Assembly: GCA_964631955.1 (NCBI GenBank)
Contig: CAZWBA010000001.1
Coordinates: 372,001 to 436,000 of the forward strand
Length of the DNA: 64,000 nucleotides
Reading direction: 5' to 3'
Origin: CAMLJR01 sp964631955
GTDB lineage: Bacteria > Pseudomonadota > Gammaproteobacteria > Pseudomonadales > CAMLJR01
The notes under the pieces are model-generated. The model worked only from the letters and a program-made list of their open reading frames with translations. It did no database searches and was not told the origin of the DNA. The stretch's first letter is position 1. The number at the start of each line of letters is the position of its first letter. Of this stretch, positions 1 to 8,746 are shown one piece after another. The position numbers and the translations under genes are program-made.

Positions 1-820
1 CGCTCTCGCGATGGATCGCAGACAACATATCGTTGATACCGATCAGGTTATCGATATAGCCACTGAGCGCAGCCTGATCTTTGCCGGTGCTTTTGGTGCC
101 CTGATTATCGATGCTTGCCATCGCGTGATAAGGCAGATCTGGCTGGTTGTGCACGACGACATCGCTGATGCCGGTTTCTGCACCGGGCTGAATTTCCAGC
201 GCAGCGTTATTCGACGACAGTCGATTGATTTGCTCGATACCCTGCTCGAGATCGCGCAGGTTTAACATTTTTGCTTCGGCGCCGGGAAACACCATGCGCG
301 TTGCAATGCTGCGCTTTCCACCATCGTCGATAATGATTTTCCCCAGCTTACCCTCCACGACCTGGATGCGCAGCTTGCGTGTGCTTAAATCCTGCGCCGG
401 CAAATACGCGCGCACGGCGATATATCCGCGCTGCAGATAATCACGGGTAATTTCGCCGAGGATCTGTTCAATTTCGCTAACACCGATGCAACGGCGGGAG
501 AATTGCTGCGCTATGTGCTCACGCATCCCGTCGGTTAAATGCGGAGCATCTTCGATGACGATTTCATCGATTTCGCGACAGGTGGCGGGAGCGGTATCCG
601 CAGCCGCTTTTGGCGCAAGCTGACGGGTATCGAGGCCCGACGGCTTATCGTTACGCTGGCGCAATTGCTCAAGATCGCGCTGCTGGCGCTCCTGCTCTCG
701 CCGCTGTAAATCCTGAACCTGACGTGCCGCGTCGGCACCGGGCTGTGCATGGGCAGTAAAAGAAAGAATGGAGCCGATGAGAAAAAAGAGGCAGATAAAG
801 CCTCTGGAAGAATTATCCAT
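1..820 (-). CDS. Two-partner secretion outer-membrane transporter, TpsB/ShlB/FhaC family (3' end outside window)
   Basis: Outer-membrane translocator of the TpsB (ShlB/FhaC/HecB) type, which exports a large TpsA exoprotein across the outer membrane. Read from the ATG at 820, the frame stays open to the window edge, so only about 273 N-terminal residues are seen and the beta-barrel is missing. Visible in order: a signal peptide (about residues 1-25, ending near TAHA), a Gln/Arg-rich charged stretch (about 32-58) that may be helical, and POTRA-type sequence from about residue 83 containing a Cys pair (ATCREID and SRRCIGV), the motif RGYIAVRAYLP and then VEGKLGKI. A second POTRA-like segment follows. 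No TpsA partner is in the window; it may lie beyond position 1. The family assignment rests on the POTRA_2-like order and motifs recognised by eye. Confidence 0.8.
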   Translation of the reverse strand, partial: MDNSSRGFICLFFLIGSILSFTAHAQPGADAARQVQDLQRREQERQQRDLEQLRQRNDKPSGLDTRQLAPKAAADTAPATCREIDEIVIEDAPHLTDGMREHIAQQFSRRCIGVSEIEQILGEITRDYLQRGYIAVRAYLPAQDLSTRKLRIQVVEGKLGKIIIDDGGKRSIATRMVFPGAEAKMLNLRDLEQGIEQINRLSSNNAALEIQPGAETGISDVVVHNQPDLPYHAMASIDNQGTKSTGKDQAALSGYIDNLIGINDMLSAIHRES

Positions 821-1011
821 TGAATATTGCCACCCTGTTATGCAGTGCTTGCTTTACTAATTCTATTTTTTTGAAATATTTATTGGCGCATTGCGCCCGC
901 CGAAGCGATATGGGCTTAATCTGGCAACAATAGCACACACCAGAACAATCGATATTCAAACTGACAAACGGCGAGCGACTGAGTAATAACAAATAAGGAT
1001 TGGTGGCTTTG

Positions 1012-1036
1012 CCGGCATAAAATGCCGGATTTTTTT
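1012..1036 (+). terminator. Rho-independent terminator-like hairpin facing right
   Basis: A 7-bp perfect stem CCGGCAT/ATGCCGG with an AAA loop is followed by one A and seven T residues. It is oriented for plus-strand transcription, but no plus-strand gene precedes it in the window. Confidence 0.6.
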
Positions 1037-1069
1037 ACACATCAATCATCGATATAAAATCAGCCGCAT

Positions 1070-1094
1070 AAAAAAAAGCCCGCTCGACGCGGGC
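1070..1094 (-). terminator. Rho-independent terminator of the glycine-zipper gene
   Basis: On the minus strand the stem GCCCGC/GCGGGC with a five-base loop is followed by eight T residues. It lies about 70 bases downstream of the stop codon at 1162. Confidence 0.8.
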
Positions 1095-1161
1095 AAGGAA
1101 TTATCCGGGATAGTTCGATGACGTTGCGCTTAATGGACGCAGCCAGACTACTGAATGATCG

Positions 1162-1596
1162 TCAGCGAACGTGTTTAACGGTGTCATGACGATAATGAGG
1201 TGCTTGATATGCGTCATGCCTGCCACGATCGGCGTAGTAACCTCTATCGCGATGCAGATGGCGATAATTGCCGCGGTCGTGATGCTCGCGATGATGGACA
1301 TGGCGAACGTTACGATAATCATCGCGGCGATAGCTACCGACATACCGATCATGTCCGCGATAATCGTGACGCTGATTATCGCCGGCAATCGCCACTCCAG
1401 CCGCGGCGCCAATACCCGCGCCGACTACGGCTCCATCGCGACCGCCGATTTGTGAACCGACGATACTGCCGATGACACCACCCAGCGCACCGCCGACCAC
1501 TGCATCGCGATTACCCGCCCAGCCTATCTGTGCGCTCAGCGGCAATACGATGATCAGGACAAGTTTGCTCATTAATTGACGGTTAATGCTCAACAT
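1162..1596 (-). CDS. Glycine-zipper domain protein with His/Arg-rich tail
   Basis: Small exported protein of unknown precise role. The 144 residues comprise a signal peptide (about 1-27, ending near GWA), a glycine-zipper segment (about 30-70) with repeated G-x3-G spacing (GGALGGVIGSIVGSQIGG), and a tail very rich in His, Arg, Asp and Tyr (about 73-144). Glycine zippers insert into or associate with membranes, as in the SlyB/OmpA-like glycine-zipper families; the His-rich tail could bind metal, which is inference. A GAGG ribosome site sits 8 bases before the start, and a good terminator follows. A second ATG (residue 9, MSKL) could also be the start. Confidence 0.7.
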   Translation of the reverse strand: MLSINRQLMSKLVLIIVLPLSAQIGWAGNRDAVVGGALGGVIGSIVGSQIGGRDGAVVGAGIGAAAGVAIAGDNQRHDYRGHDRYVGSYRRDDYRNVRHVHHREHHDRGNYRHLHRDRGYYADRGRHDAYQAPHYRHDTVKHVR

Positions 1597-1797
1597 GATT
1601 TCGGCCTCATCGAATTATGAAATCGGAGGGCTATGTAATCGGAATCGATCACATGCATCCTTCGCGATTTCATTTAAGCCCCGCGCCGATGAACCCGAGC
1701 TGAACCCGATTCCCTGCGCGAAAAACATTGCTGAATATTAATCAATGCAGCGCTATGATCGTCGCAGAAAAATGAAACGCACCCAAGGGCAGCCCCC

Positions 1798-2910
1798 ATG
1801 CGCATACTTTTCTACAGCACCCGCAATTACGATCGCACACATTTCAATCTAGCGAATGCGAAGCATGGTCATACGCTGGAGTTTTTCGAAGGCCCTCTCA
1901 CAGGCAGCACGGCAACGCTCGCACAAGGTTACGAGGCGATATGCACCTTCGTGAACGACACCATCGACGCGAAAATGATTGCCTCTCTCGCGGCTGCCAG
2001 CGTGCGCGCGATTGCATTGCGCTGCGCGGGTTTCAATCAGATCGACCTGTCCGCCGCAGCGGCAGCCGATATAACGGTCGTTCGCGTTCCCGCCTATTCA
2101 CCGTATGCCGTCGCCGAACATACGGCTGGTTTGATCCTCACGCTCAATCGTAAATTTCATCGCGCCTACCTGCGTGTACGCGATAATAATTTTCTGCTCG
2201 ATGGGCTGGAGGGTTTCGATATTCACGGCAAAACGGTTGGCGTGATCGGCACCGGACGCATAGGTTCGGTGTTCGCGAATATCATGCTGGGCTTTGGCTG
2301 CCGAGTCATCGCGCACGACCCCTTCGTTCAGGACAGTGATCTTGGCGCCAGAGGTGTCACCTATGTCGCGCTGGACGAACTGCTATCTGCGGCGGATATT
2401 GTTTCCCTTCATTGCCCGCTGACGCCGAAGTCACATCACCTCATTAACAGCAGGACGCTCGCATTGATGAAGCGCGGCGCCATGCTTATCAACACCAGCC
2501 GCGGAGGCCTTATCAATACGCCGGCATTGATTGACGCATTGAAATCGAAACACCTCGGCGCGGTCGGCCTCGATGTTTACGAGCAGGAGAGCGATTTATT
2601 TTTTGCCGATTTGTCGAATGAAGTCGTCGATGACGATGTATTTCAGCGGCTACTCACATTTCCCAACGTCGTTATCACCGGACATCAGGCCTTTTTTACC
2701 ACGGAGGCATTGAATGCCATTGCGGAAACGACGCTGACCAATATCGACGACATCGCTGCCGGTCGTCCATGCGAAAATGCGATCACGCCGACTCTCGTGC
2801 ATGCCAGCCGCGCTAAAAACTTCATGAATAAAAAAGGCCGCCCTCTTTTTGTAGTAAATGGGGCGGCCTTTTTTATTTGTCTGCCCTACAGCGCAAGCGT
2901 GGCCTGCTGA
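1798..2910 (+). CDS. ldhA: D-lactate dehydrogenase (D-isomer-specific 2-hydroxyacid dehydrogenase)
   Basis: NAD-dependent cytosolic enzyme converting pyruvate to D-lactate in fermentative or overflow metabolism. The dinucleotide fold is marked by GVIGTGRIG, and the catalytic triad typical of the family is present: Arg in NTSRGGLI, Glu in LDVYEQE and His in TGHQAF. Start ATG at 1798. The recognisable enzyme ends near residue 333 (NAITPTLV), close to the 329 residues of E. coli LdhA. The frame then continues about 37 residues through the intergenic terminator at 2829-2875 and stops at 2910, overlapping the end of nuoN by 25 bases. The tail is likely not part of the ancestral protein: either a lost stop or a frameshift. 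Other 2-hydroxyacid dehydrogenases are possible, but the length and the CGG/YEQESDLFF-type region fit LdhA. Confidence 0.88.
   Translation: MRILFYSTRNYDRTHFNLANAKHGHTLEFFEGPLTGSTATLAQGYEAICTFVNDTIDAKMIASLAAASVRAIALRCAGFNQIDLSAAAAADITVVRVPAYSPYAVAEHTAGLILTLNRKFHRAYLRVRDNNFLLDGLEGFDIHGKTVGVIGTGRIGSVFANIMLGFGCRVIAHDPFVQDSDLGARGVTYVALDELLSAADIVSLHCPLTPKSHHLINSRTLALMKRGAMLINTSRGGLINTPALIDALKSKHLGAVGLDVYEQESDLFFADLSNEVVDDDVFQRLLTFPNVVITGHQAFFTTEALNAIAETTLTNIDDIAAGRPCENAITPTLVHASRAKNFMNKKGRPLFVVNGAAFFICLPYSASVAC
2829..2875. terminator. Bidirectional terminator between ldhA and nuoN
   Basis: A 15-bp perfect inverted repeat (taaaaaaggccgccc and its complement, arms 2829-2843 and 2861-2875) gives a GC-rich stem flanked by A-rich and T-rich sides. 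It would work in both directions, ending ldhA and the nuo operon. It lies inside the annotated ldhA reading frame. Confidence 0.85.
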
Positions 2911-4346
2911 ATGACTTCGATGACCGGTTGTGGATAAACGCCGAGGAAGAACATTGCCAGCGCTGCGATTACCACCAGTATTCCGCTCGACTGCTGCACC
3001 CAGTTGAGCTGAGCATCGAAACGCGTCATGCCGGGCTGGGCCAGATACGTCGTTATCATCACGCGCAGGTAGTAATACAACCCCATCGCGCTGCCGATAA
3101 CGACTGCGCCGAGCAGAATCCACAATTGCGCGTCGACACCCGCCTTGATCGCATAAAACTTGCCGATAAAGCCCGCCGTAATCGGAATACCCGCCAGCGA
3201 CAGCATCATCGCAGTCAGCACACCAGTCAAATACGGACGGCGCCAGAACATCCCGCGATAATGTGAAAGTGCATCGGCATCCTGACCGCGATACGGACTC
3301 GACATCAGCGATACGACACCGAAGGCACCGAGCGAGGTGACCACATAAGTCAGCAGATACATCGCCACGCCTTCCAGCGTCTGTTCGATGCTCAAACCGA
3401 CGCCTGCCACGATAATCACGAGCACGTAACCAAAATGCGCAATCGACGAGTAACCGAGCAGACGTTTTATATTGTTCTGAGTCAGCGCAAGCAGGTTGCC
3501 GATGATGATCGACGCCACGGCGAGTGCGGATAATACGTCGCGCACCAGACCCATATGCGTTGCGGGCGCTTCGACGATAAAACGCAGCAGCGCCGCAAAC
3601 ACGGCAACCTTGCTTGCCGTCGCCAGAAATGCACCGACTGGTGCCGGCGCACCTTCGTACACATCGGGCGTCCACAAGTGAAATGGCGCAATGGACAATT
3701 TAAAGCCGAGCCCGACGATCATCATCGCCACACCGGCAAAAATGATCGGCGCCGACAACATCAAATCTGCACGCGGAACAATATCGGCAAAACTCAAACT
3801 GCCGTACTGCGAATAAATCAGCGCAATGCCGAACAACAAAAATGCCGAGGCCGCTGCGGACAGAACCATATATTTGATACCGGCTTCCAGCGAACGCTTT
3901 TCGCGAAACATATACGCCACCATGGCGTACACAGGTACCGATAATAATTCGAGACCAATGAATAACGATGCGAAATGGCGGCTGCATACGAGCACCAGAC
4001 CGCCCATCGCGGCCAGCAGCAACAGCAGATACATTTCCTCACGGTTACCCTGATACTGCTCCAGGTAAGCATGAAATAACGTCAGACACGCGAGCGTGCA
4101 CACCAGAACGATCGCCATGTAGAACAGTGCGTAGCCATCGATCATCAGTAGCGGTGTGACCGGCTGCGCGCCCACCTGCGCGGCAAAATACAATGAAACA
4201 AATGCTGCATTTAATCCTGCCGCCGCCAGCAGGCGAACGCCGCGATGACTGCGACGGAAAGCGATCGCCAGCATGATGATCACGGCGGTTGCAGCGACGA
4301 TGAGCAGCGGCGCCAGAGCGATGAATGATTCTTGTGTCAGATTCAT
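2886..4346 (-). CDS. nuoN: NADH-quinone oxidoreductase subunit N
   Basis: Antiporter-like, proton-translocating membrane subunit of respiratory complex I and last gene of the operon. About 486 residues of mostly hydrophobic helices, matching the usual 485. The conserved antiporter motifs are present: GLGFKLSIAPFHLW and the Lys-containing IKRLLGYSSIAHFGY loop. The start is placed at the ATG at 4346 (MNLTQESFIAL) because it aligns with the family; a GTG at 4361 would add five residues, and neither has a good ribosome site. It follows nuoM by 35 bases, and transcription ends at the hairpin 2829-2875. Confidence 0.95.
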   Translation of the reverse strand: MNLTQESFIALAPLLIVAATAVIIMLAIAFRRSHRGVRLLAAAGLNAAFVSLYFAAQVGAQPVTPLLMIDGYALFYMAIVLVCTLACLTLFHAYLEQYQGNREEMYLLLLLAAMGGLVLVCSRHFASLFIGLELLSVPVYAMVAYMFREKRSLEAGIKYMVLSAAASAFLLFGIALIYSQYGSLSFADIVPRADLMLSAPIIFAGVAMMIVGLGFKLSIAPFHLWTPDVYEGAPAPVGAFLATASKVAVFAALLRFIVEAPATHMGLVRDVLSALAVASIIIGNLLALTQNNIKRLLGYSSIAHFGYVLVIIVAGVGLSIEQTLEGVAMYLLTYVVTSLGAFGVVSLMSSPYRGQDADALSHYRGMFWRRPYLTGVLTAMMLSLAGIPITAGFIGKFYAIKAGVDAQLWILLGAVVIGSAMGLYYYLRVMITTYLAQPGMTRFDAQLNWVQQSSGILVVIAALAMFFLGVYPQPVIEVIQQATLAL

Positions 4347-4381
4347 AGTTTTAATAAACACAGATTAACAAGCGCGAGACT

Positions 4382-5914
4382 TTATTGAGCGGCATTCGTG
4401 ATCACCGGTGCCGCCAGCGAATAAAAATGTTGCACGCCCGCCATCGCTGCGGCGGAGGTATTCAACACAGGTTGCGGATACAGCCCGAGCAACAACAGCA
4501 GCAGCATCAAACTGAACATCAGTCCCAGTTCACGCGCGGAAAGATCGACGAGACGTTCACCGCTCTGAGGCTTACCGAAAAACGCGCGCTGCATCATGAT
4601 CAACCCGTAAACGGCAGCGAGAATCAAACCGCTCGCTGCAACAATCGTGACGACTGGCGCCACCTTAAAGCTGCCAAGCAGAATCAGAAATTCGCCGACG
4701 AAATTCCCCATGCCCGGCAAGCCCACCGAAGCCGCTGCAAAAAACAGCGCGATCGGTGGCAGGAATTTCAGACGCGACCACAGGCCGCCCATTTTGCGCA
4801 GGTCGCGCGTGTGCAGACGCTCATACAGTTCACCGCACAGGATAAATAACGCACCGGCCGACAACCCATGCGCAATCATCTGTATCACTACGCCCTGCAG
4901 CGCGAGCGTATTGCCCGCATAAATACCGATGAGCACGAAGCCCATGTGCGAAATACTCGTGTACGCGATGAGGCGTTTGATATCGGTTTGCACAAACGCG
5001 AGCAATGCACCGTAAATGATGCCGATAACACCGAGCCACATGGCAATCGGCGCAAACTCCTGCGACGCATTCGGGAAAAATGGCAACGCGAAACGCAGCA
5101 AACCGTAAGCCGCAGTCTTCAACAGAATACCGGCAAGATCGACCGAGCCTGCCGTAGGCGCCTGCGAATGCGCATCGGGCAGCCAGGAGTGCACTGGAAT
5201 GACCGGCATTTTCACCGCGAATGCGATAAAGAAACCGAGCATCAGCACATACTCGACCTCCGGCGCCATCTGGGTGCCGCGCAACATTTCGTAATCGAAT
5301 GTCAGCACGCCCGTAGCGCGATAGTGCACCACGACCAGCCCCAGTATCGCGATCAGTAACAGCAGACCGCTCGCCTGCGTGAAAATAAAAAATTTGGTCG
5401 CGGCATAAATGCGGCCCTTTCCATCGGACGCGTTATGGCCCCACAGCGCGATGAGAAAATACATCGGCACCAGCATTAATTCCCAGAAACCGAAAAATAA
5501 AAACATGTCGACGGCGAGAAACACACCGATGACGCCGCCGAGATTCCACAACAGATTCAGATGGAAGAAACCGACATGACGCTGAATTTCGCTCCACGAG
5601 CAACCGATCGCCATCACGCCGAGCAAGCCGGTGAGCAATACCATCAGCAGCGAGAGACCATCGAGGGCGAGATGAAAACTGATACCGAAACGGGGTATCC
5701 ATGGCACCTGGAATTCGAGCTGCCACTGCGGCTCCCCGCCGACGATATTCGCCACCGTATAGTTGCCATCAAACCATAATTGCACCGCCAGCCCGAGCGT
5801 AATGAGCATGGTTAGTAATGCGATCCAGCGCGGAACGCCGAGACTCAGGCGCTCGCCGAGCCAGCACAGCAGGCCACCGATCAATGGAATCAGAATGAGC
5901 CAGATCAAAATCAT
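4382..5914 (-). CDS. nuoM: NADH-quinone oxidoreductase subunit M
   Basis: Proton-pumping antiporter-like subunit of complex I in the inner membrane. 510 residues, the normal length. The key glutamate is seen in GFWELMLVPMY, the broken-helix and proton-channel region in KMPVIPVHSWLPDAHS, and the conserved Lys in IKRLIAYTSISHMGF. Fourteen or so hydrophobic helices can be counted by eye. It lies 55 bases downstream of nuoL in the same transcript. Confidence 0.97.
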   Translation of the reverse strand: MILIWLILIPLIGGLLCWLGERLSLGVPRWIALLTMLITLGLAVQLWFDGNYTVANIVGGEPQWQLEFQVPWIPRFGISFHLALDGLSLLMVLLTGLLGVMAIGCSWSEIQRHVGFFHLNLLWNLGGVIGVFLAVDMFLFFGFWELMLVPMYFLIALWGHNASDGKGRIYAATKFFIFTQASGLLLLIAILGLVVVHYRATGVLTFDYEMLRGTQMAPEVEYVLMLGFFIAFAVKMPVIPVHSWLPDAHSQAPTAGSVDLAGILLKTAAYGLLRFALPFFPNASQEFAPIAMWLGVIGIIYGALLAFVQTDIKRLIAYTSISHMGFVLIGIYAGNTLALQGVVIQMIAHGLSAGALFILCGELYERLHTRDLRKMGGLWSRLKFLPPIALFFAAASVGLPGMGNFVGEFLILLGSFKVAPVVTIVAASGLILAAVYGLIMMQRAFFGKPQSGERLVDLSARELGLMFSLMLLLLLLGLYPQPVLNTSAAAMAGVQHFYSLAAPVITNAAQ

Positions 5915-5969
5915 ATCGAAGCGATTATCCAGTCAAATATTTTGGTTAAGCGGCTATTGCGAACACAAC

Positions 5970-7817
5970 TCAAATTAAAATCGCAGCCGCGAGTATCAAT
6001 ACAGCACCGATCCCCATCGATGCCACATACCAGCGGAGATTGCCATTTTCGGTTGCACTCATCACATCATGGCCCGCACGCATCACGCGAGGCACAAAAC
6101 TCACCACCACATCGGCGCCATCGCGTTTATTGATATTGGCCAGGAACAGGTAGGTTCTGACAAACAGCAAATCGTAAAGCCAGTCGAACCCCCACGCATT
6201 GCGCCACCAGTTACTCAGCAATCTGCCGATGCCGCTGTTCGCAATCGAATTCACCAGACGGCGCTCGCCCAGATAGAGCGCAGCGGCAATTGCAATACCG
6301 ATCAGTGCGATCGCGCCGGAAATCAGTTCGAGCTGATGTTTGGCATCGCCGCCATGCTCACCCGCACTCGCCGGTAACACGCCCTCCAGCGGCGGATGAA
6401 CGAAAGCGCCGACGAATGTGGACAGCACCATTAATACGATTAACGGCAAGCTGTATGAAATACCTTTGAGTTCATGCGCATGGGTTTTTTCTTCACCATG
6501 AAAAACGATAAAGATCATGCGGAAGGTGTAAATCGAGGTGAGGAATGCGCCTACCAAACCGGCGATGAGAAATTCGTGGTGCCCGCTCGCATAGGCTTCC
6601 CATAAAATTTCGTCCTTGCTGAAGAAGCCCACCGTCAAAAATGGAATCGCCGCCAGCGCGCCGCCACCGATCAGGAAGCACCAGTAAACGAGCGGAATTT
6701 TCTTGCGCAATCCACCCATTTTGAAAATATCCTGCTCGTGATGGCACGCGATAATCACTGCACCGGACGCAAGGAACAACAATGCCTTGAAAAACGCATG
6801 CGTCATCAAATGAAATATCGCAGCGCCCCATGCACTCGCACCCAGCGCGAGGAACATATAGCCGATCTGACTCATCGTGGAATACGCGAGCACTCGTTTG
6901 ATATCGGTTTGCACGAGCGCAGCAAAACCCGCGAGCAACAATGTCACTGCGCCGACGATACCGACCATATTCAATGCATACGGTGACAATTCGAACAACG
7001 TATGGGTGCGCGCAATCAGATAAACGCCCGCCGTCACCATTGTCGCGGCGTGAATCAGCGCGGAAACCGGCGTCGGACCAGCCATCGCATCGGGCAGCCA
7101 CGTCTGCAGTGGCAATTGCGCAGATTTACCCACCGCACCGCCGAGCAACAGCAATGCTATAGCGGTGATAACGGTCGAGCCTTCCTGGAAATGCTGGGGC
7201 GCGAGCGCGAGTGCATCCTGAATATTCAGCGTGCCAATTTCGCGATAGAGCAGAAACAGCCCGATCGCCATGAACGTATCGCCGATACGCGTCACCACAA
7301 ATGCTTTGCGAGCCGCCAAACCATTCGCAGGATTTTCGTAATAGAAACCGATCAGTAAATAAGAACAGAGGCCGACACCTTCCCAACCGAAATAGAGAAA
7401 CAGCAAATTATCGCCGAGCACGAGGAATAACATGCTGGCGACGAATAAATTCATATACGCAAAGAAGCGCTCGTAGCCATCCTCACCGCGCATGTACCAC
7501 GATGCGAATAAGTGAATGAAAAAACCGACACCCGTAATGACGCCGAGCATCGTCAGAGATAGCCCATCGAGGCGCAGCGCGAATTGCGGAGCAAAAGCAT
7601 CCACATCCATCCACGTCCACAATGTTTGCGTAAACGCGCCGCCTTCCGGTGTATTTCGAATGAAATCGACGCCGACATACAGCGCGGTTAATGCCGACAG
7701 ACCTATCGAACCAACACCAATGATCGCCGCAGTATTTTCAGCAATCCGACCGCGCGCAAACGCGAGCAGCACAAAGCCGATAATCGGAAATAAAAAAGTC
7801 AGAAAGAGCAGGTTCAT
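5970..7817 (-). CDS. nuoL: NADH-quinone oxidoreductase subunit L
   Basis: Largest antiporter-like subunit of complex I, at the distal end of the membrane arm. 615 residues, as in E. coli (613). The conserved Glu lies in FGWEGVGLCSYLL, the channel region in LPLQTWLPDAMAGPTPVSAL, and the Lys in IKRVLAYSTMSQIGY. The C-terminal third holds the long lateral-helix region and a last transmembrane helix ending LAAAILI. It overlaps the end of nuoK by four bases (ATGA), so the two are probably translationally coupled. Confidence 0.97.
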   Translation of the reverse strand: MNLLFLTFLFPIIGFVLLAFARGRIAENTAAIIGVGSIGLSALTALYVGVDFIRNTPEGGAFTQTLWTWMDVDAFAPQFALRLDGLSLTMLGVITGVGFFIHLFASWYMRGEDGYERFFAYMNLFVASMLFLVLGDNLLFLYFGWEGVGLCSYLLIGFYYENPANGLAARKAFVVTRIGDTFMAIGLFLLYREIGTLNIQDALALAPQHFQEGSTVITAIALLLLGGAVGKSAQLPLQTWLPDAMAGPTPVSALIHAATMVTAGVYLIARTHTLFELSPYALNMVGIVGAVTLLLAGFAALVQTDIKRVLAYSTMSQIGYMFLALGASAWGAAIFHLMTHAFFKALLFLASGAVIIACHHEQDIFKMGGLRKKIPLVYWCFLIGGGALAAIPFLTVGFFSKDEILWEAYASGHHEFLIAGLVGAFLTSIYTFRMIFIVFHGEEKTHAHELKGISYSLPLIVLMVLSTFVGAFVHPPLEGVLPASAGEHGGDAKHQLELISGAIALIGIAIAAALYLGERRLVNSIANSGIGRLLSNWWRNAWGFDWLYDLLFVRTYLFLANINKRDGADVVVSFVPRVMRAGHDVMSATENGNLRWYVASMGIGAVLILAAAILI

Positions 7818-8122
7818 CCGCGCATCTCGCTAGCCGCGTCCACATCGACAGAGTGGTAGCGACGATAAAGCTGGAACACAAGCGCCAGACCGATACTGGC
7901 TTCGGAAGCGGCGAGGCTCAGAATCAGAATAAACATGATCTGGCCATCGGGCTGCGCCCAACGGCTGCCCGCCGTGATGAACGCGAGCCCTGCTGCATTC
8001 ATCATGATTTCGATGCTCATCAATATGAAAATAATATTGCGGCGCACGATCAAACCCACCAGGCCGAGCGCAAACAACAGCGCGGCCAGGATCAATCCAT
8101 GCTCCATCGGAATGCCATTCAT
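7814..8122 (-). CDS. nuoK: NADH-quinone oxidoreductase subunit K
   Basis: Small three-helix membrane subunit of complex I. 102 residues. The two conserved membrane glutamates of the proton path are visible in MSIEIMMNAAG and LAASEASIGLAL. The start MNGIPMEHGLILAA has a second possible Met at residue 6. It overlaps nuoL by four bases and follows nuoJ by 34 bases. Confidence 0.97.
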   Translation of the reverse strand: MNGIPMEHGLILAALLFALGLVGLIVRRNIIFILMSIEIMMNAAGLAFITAGSRWAQPDGQIMFILILSLAASEASIGLALVFQLYRRYHSVDVDAASEMRG

Positions 8123-8156
8123 AAGCGGTACTCTTTATTTCGTCGCATCGTGATAA

Positions 8157-8654
8157 CTATTCTTTTTCATCGTGTCGGCCGAGGTGATAAGCGGCGACCA
8201 ATGCAGCAAGCAACAACATCGACGCCAATTCCACCACGAGTAAATACGGCCCGAACAACGCGATACCAACGGCTTTACCATCGACCATGGTGTGACCCGC
8301 AGCGTGCAATTCGCCTTTCGGTAACAGATACGCCAGCTCCGCGAGCAGAACAAGAGACAGCAATCCCGGCAGAATCCATACGCGCGGCTGCAGCCATTTA
8401 CGCTCCTGCTCGACAACTTTATCGCCGAGGTTCAGCATCATTACCACGAACACAAACAGCACCATGATCGCGCCGGCATAAACAATCACTTCGAGCGCAC
8501 CGGCGAAAGGTGCGCCGAGTGTGAAAAAAATCAGCGCGACGGCGAGCAACGAAACGACCAGATTCAATAACCCGTGCACCGGATTACTCGCCGTAACTAC
8601 GCGAAATGTTGCAAACAGGGCAACTGCGGCGGAGATGTAGAAAATAATCTGCAC
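8157..8654 (-). CDS. nuoJ: NADH-quinone oxidoreductase subunit J
   Basis: Membrane subunit of complex I, near the quinone end of the proton arm. The start is set at the GTG at 8654 (reading VQIIFYISAAVALFAT), giving 165 residues. This matches the N-terminus of known NuoJ, and an AAGGAA ribosome site sits about 9 bases upstream. An upstream ATG at 8732 would add 26 charged residues with no family counterpart. Five hydrophobic helices; the conserved region GLLNLVVSLLAVALIFFTLGAPF and the VYAGAIMVLFVFVVMMLNL helix are clear. The short tail after the last helix ends DEKE. Confidence 0.94.
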   Translation of the reverse strand: MQIIFYISAAVALFATFRVVTASNPVHGLLNLVVSLLAVALIFFTLGAPFAGALEVIVYAGAIMVLFVFVVMMLNLGDKVVEQERKWLQPRVWILPGLLSLVLLAELAYLLPKGELHAAGHTMVDGKAVGIALFGPYLLVVELASMLLLAALVAAYHLGRHDEKE

Positions 8655-8746
8655 TTGCTGTCGTTCCTTTCTTCTGCGTTTATGTTGATCAGCGAACTCC
8701 CGATTCTGCTTAAGGAGTTCTGATAACGCCACCGCGCTGATAACCC

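Larger units (their letters stand above)
821..1161. other. Intergenic region with two hairpins
   Basis: This stretch has no convincing gene. It holds a rightward-facing terminator-like hairpin (1012-1036) that no annotated plus-strand gene explains, and a leftward terminator (1070-1094) for the glycine-zipper gene. The AT-rich part around 851-880 probably carries the promoter of the TpsB gene, but no clear -35/-10 pair could be fixed. Confidence 0.5.

Noticed and set aside
2650..3675. A 341-codon minus-strand frame overlapping nuoN and ldhA
   Set aside because: It runs through nuoN in another frame and through the terminator; the sequence has no family pattern.
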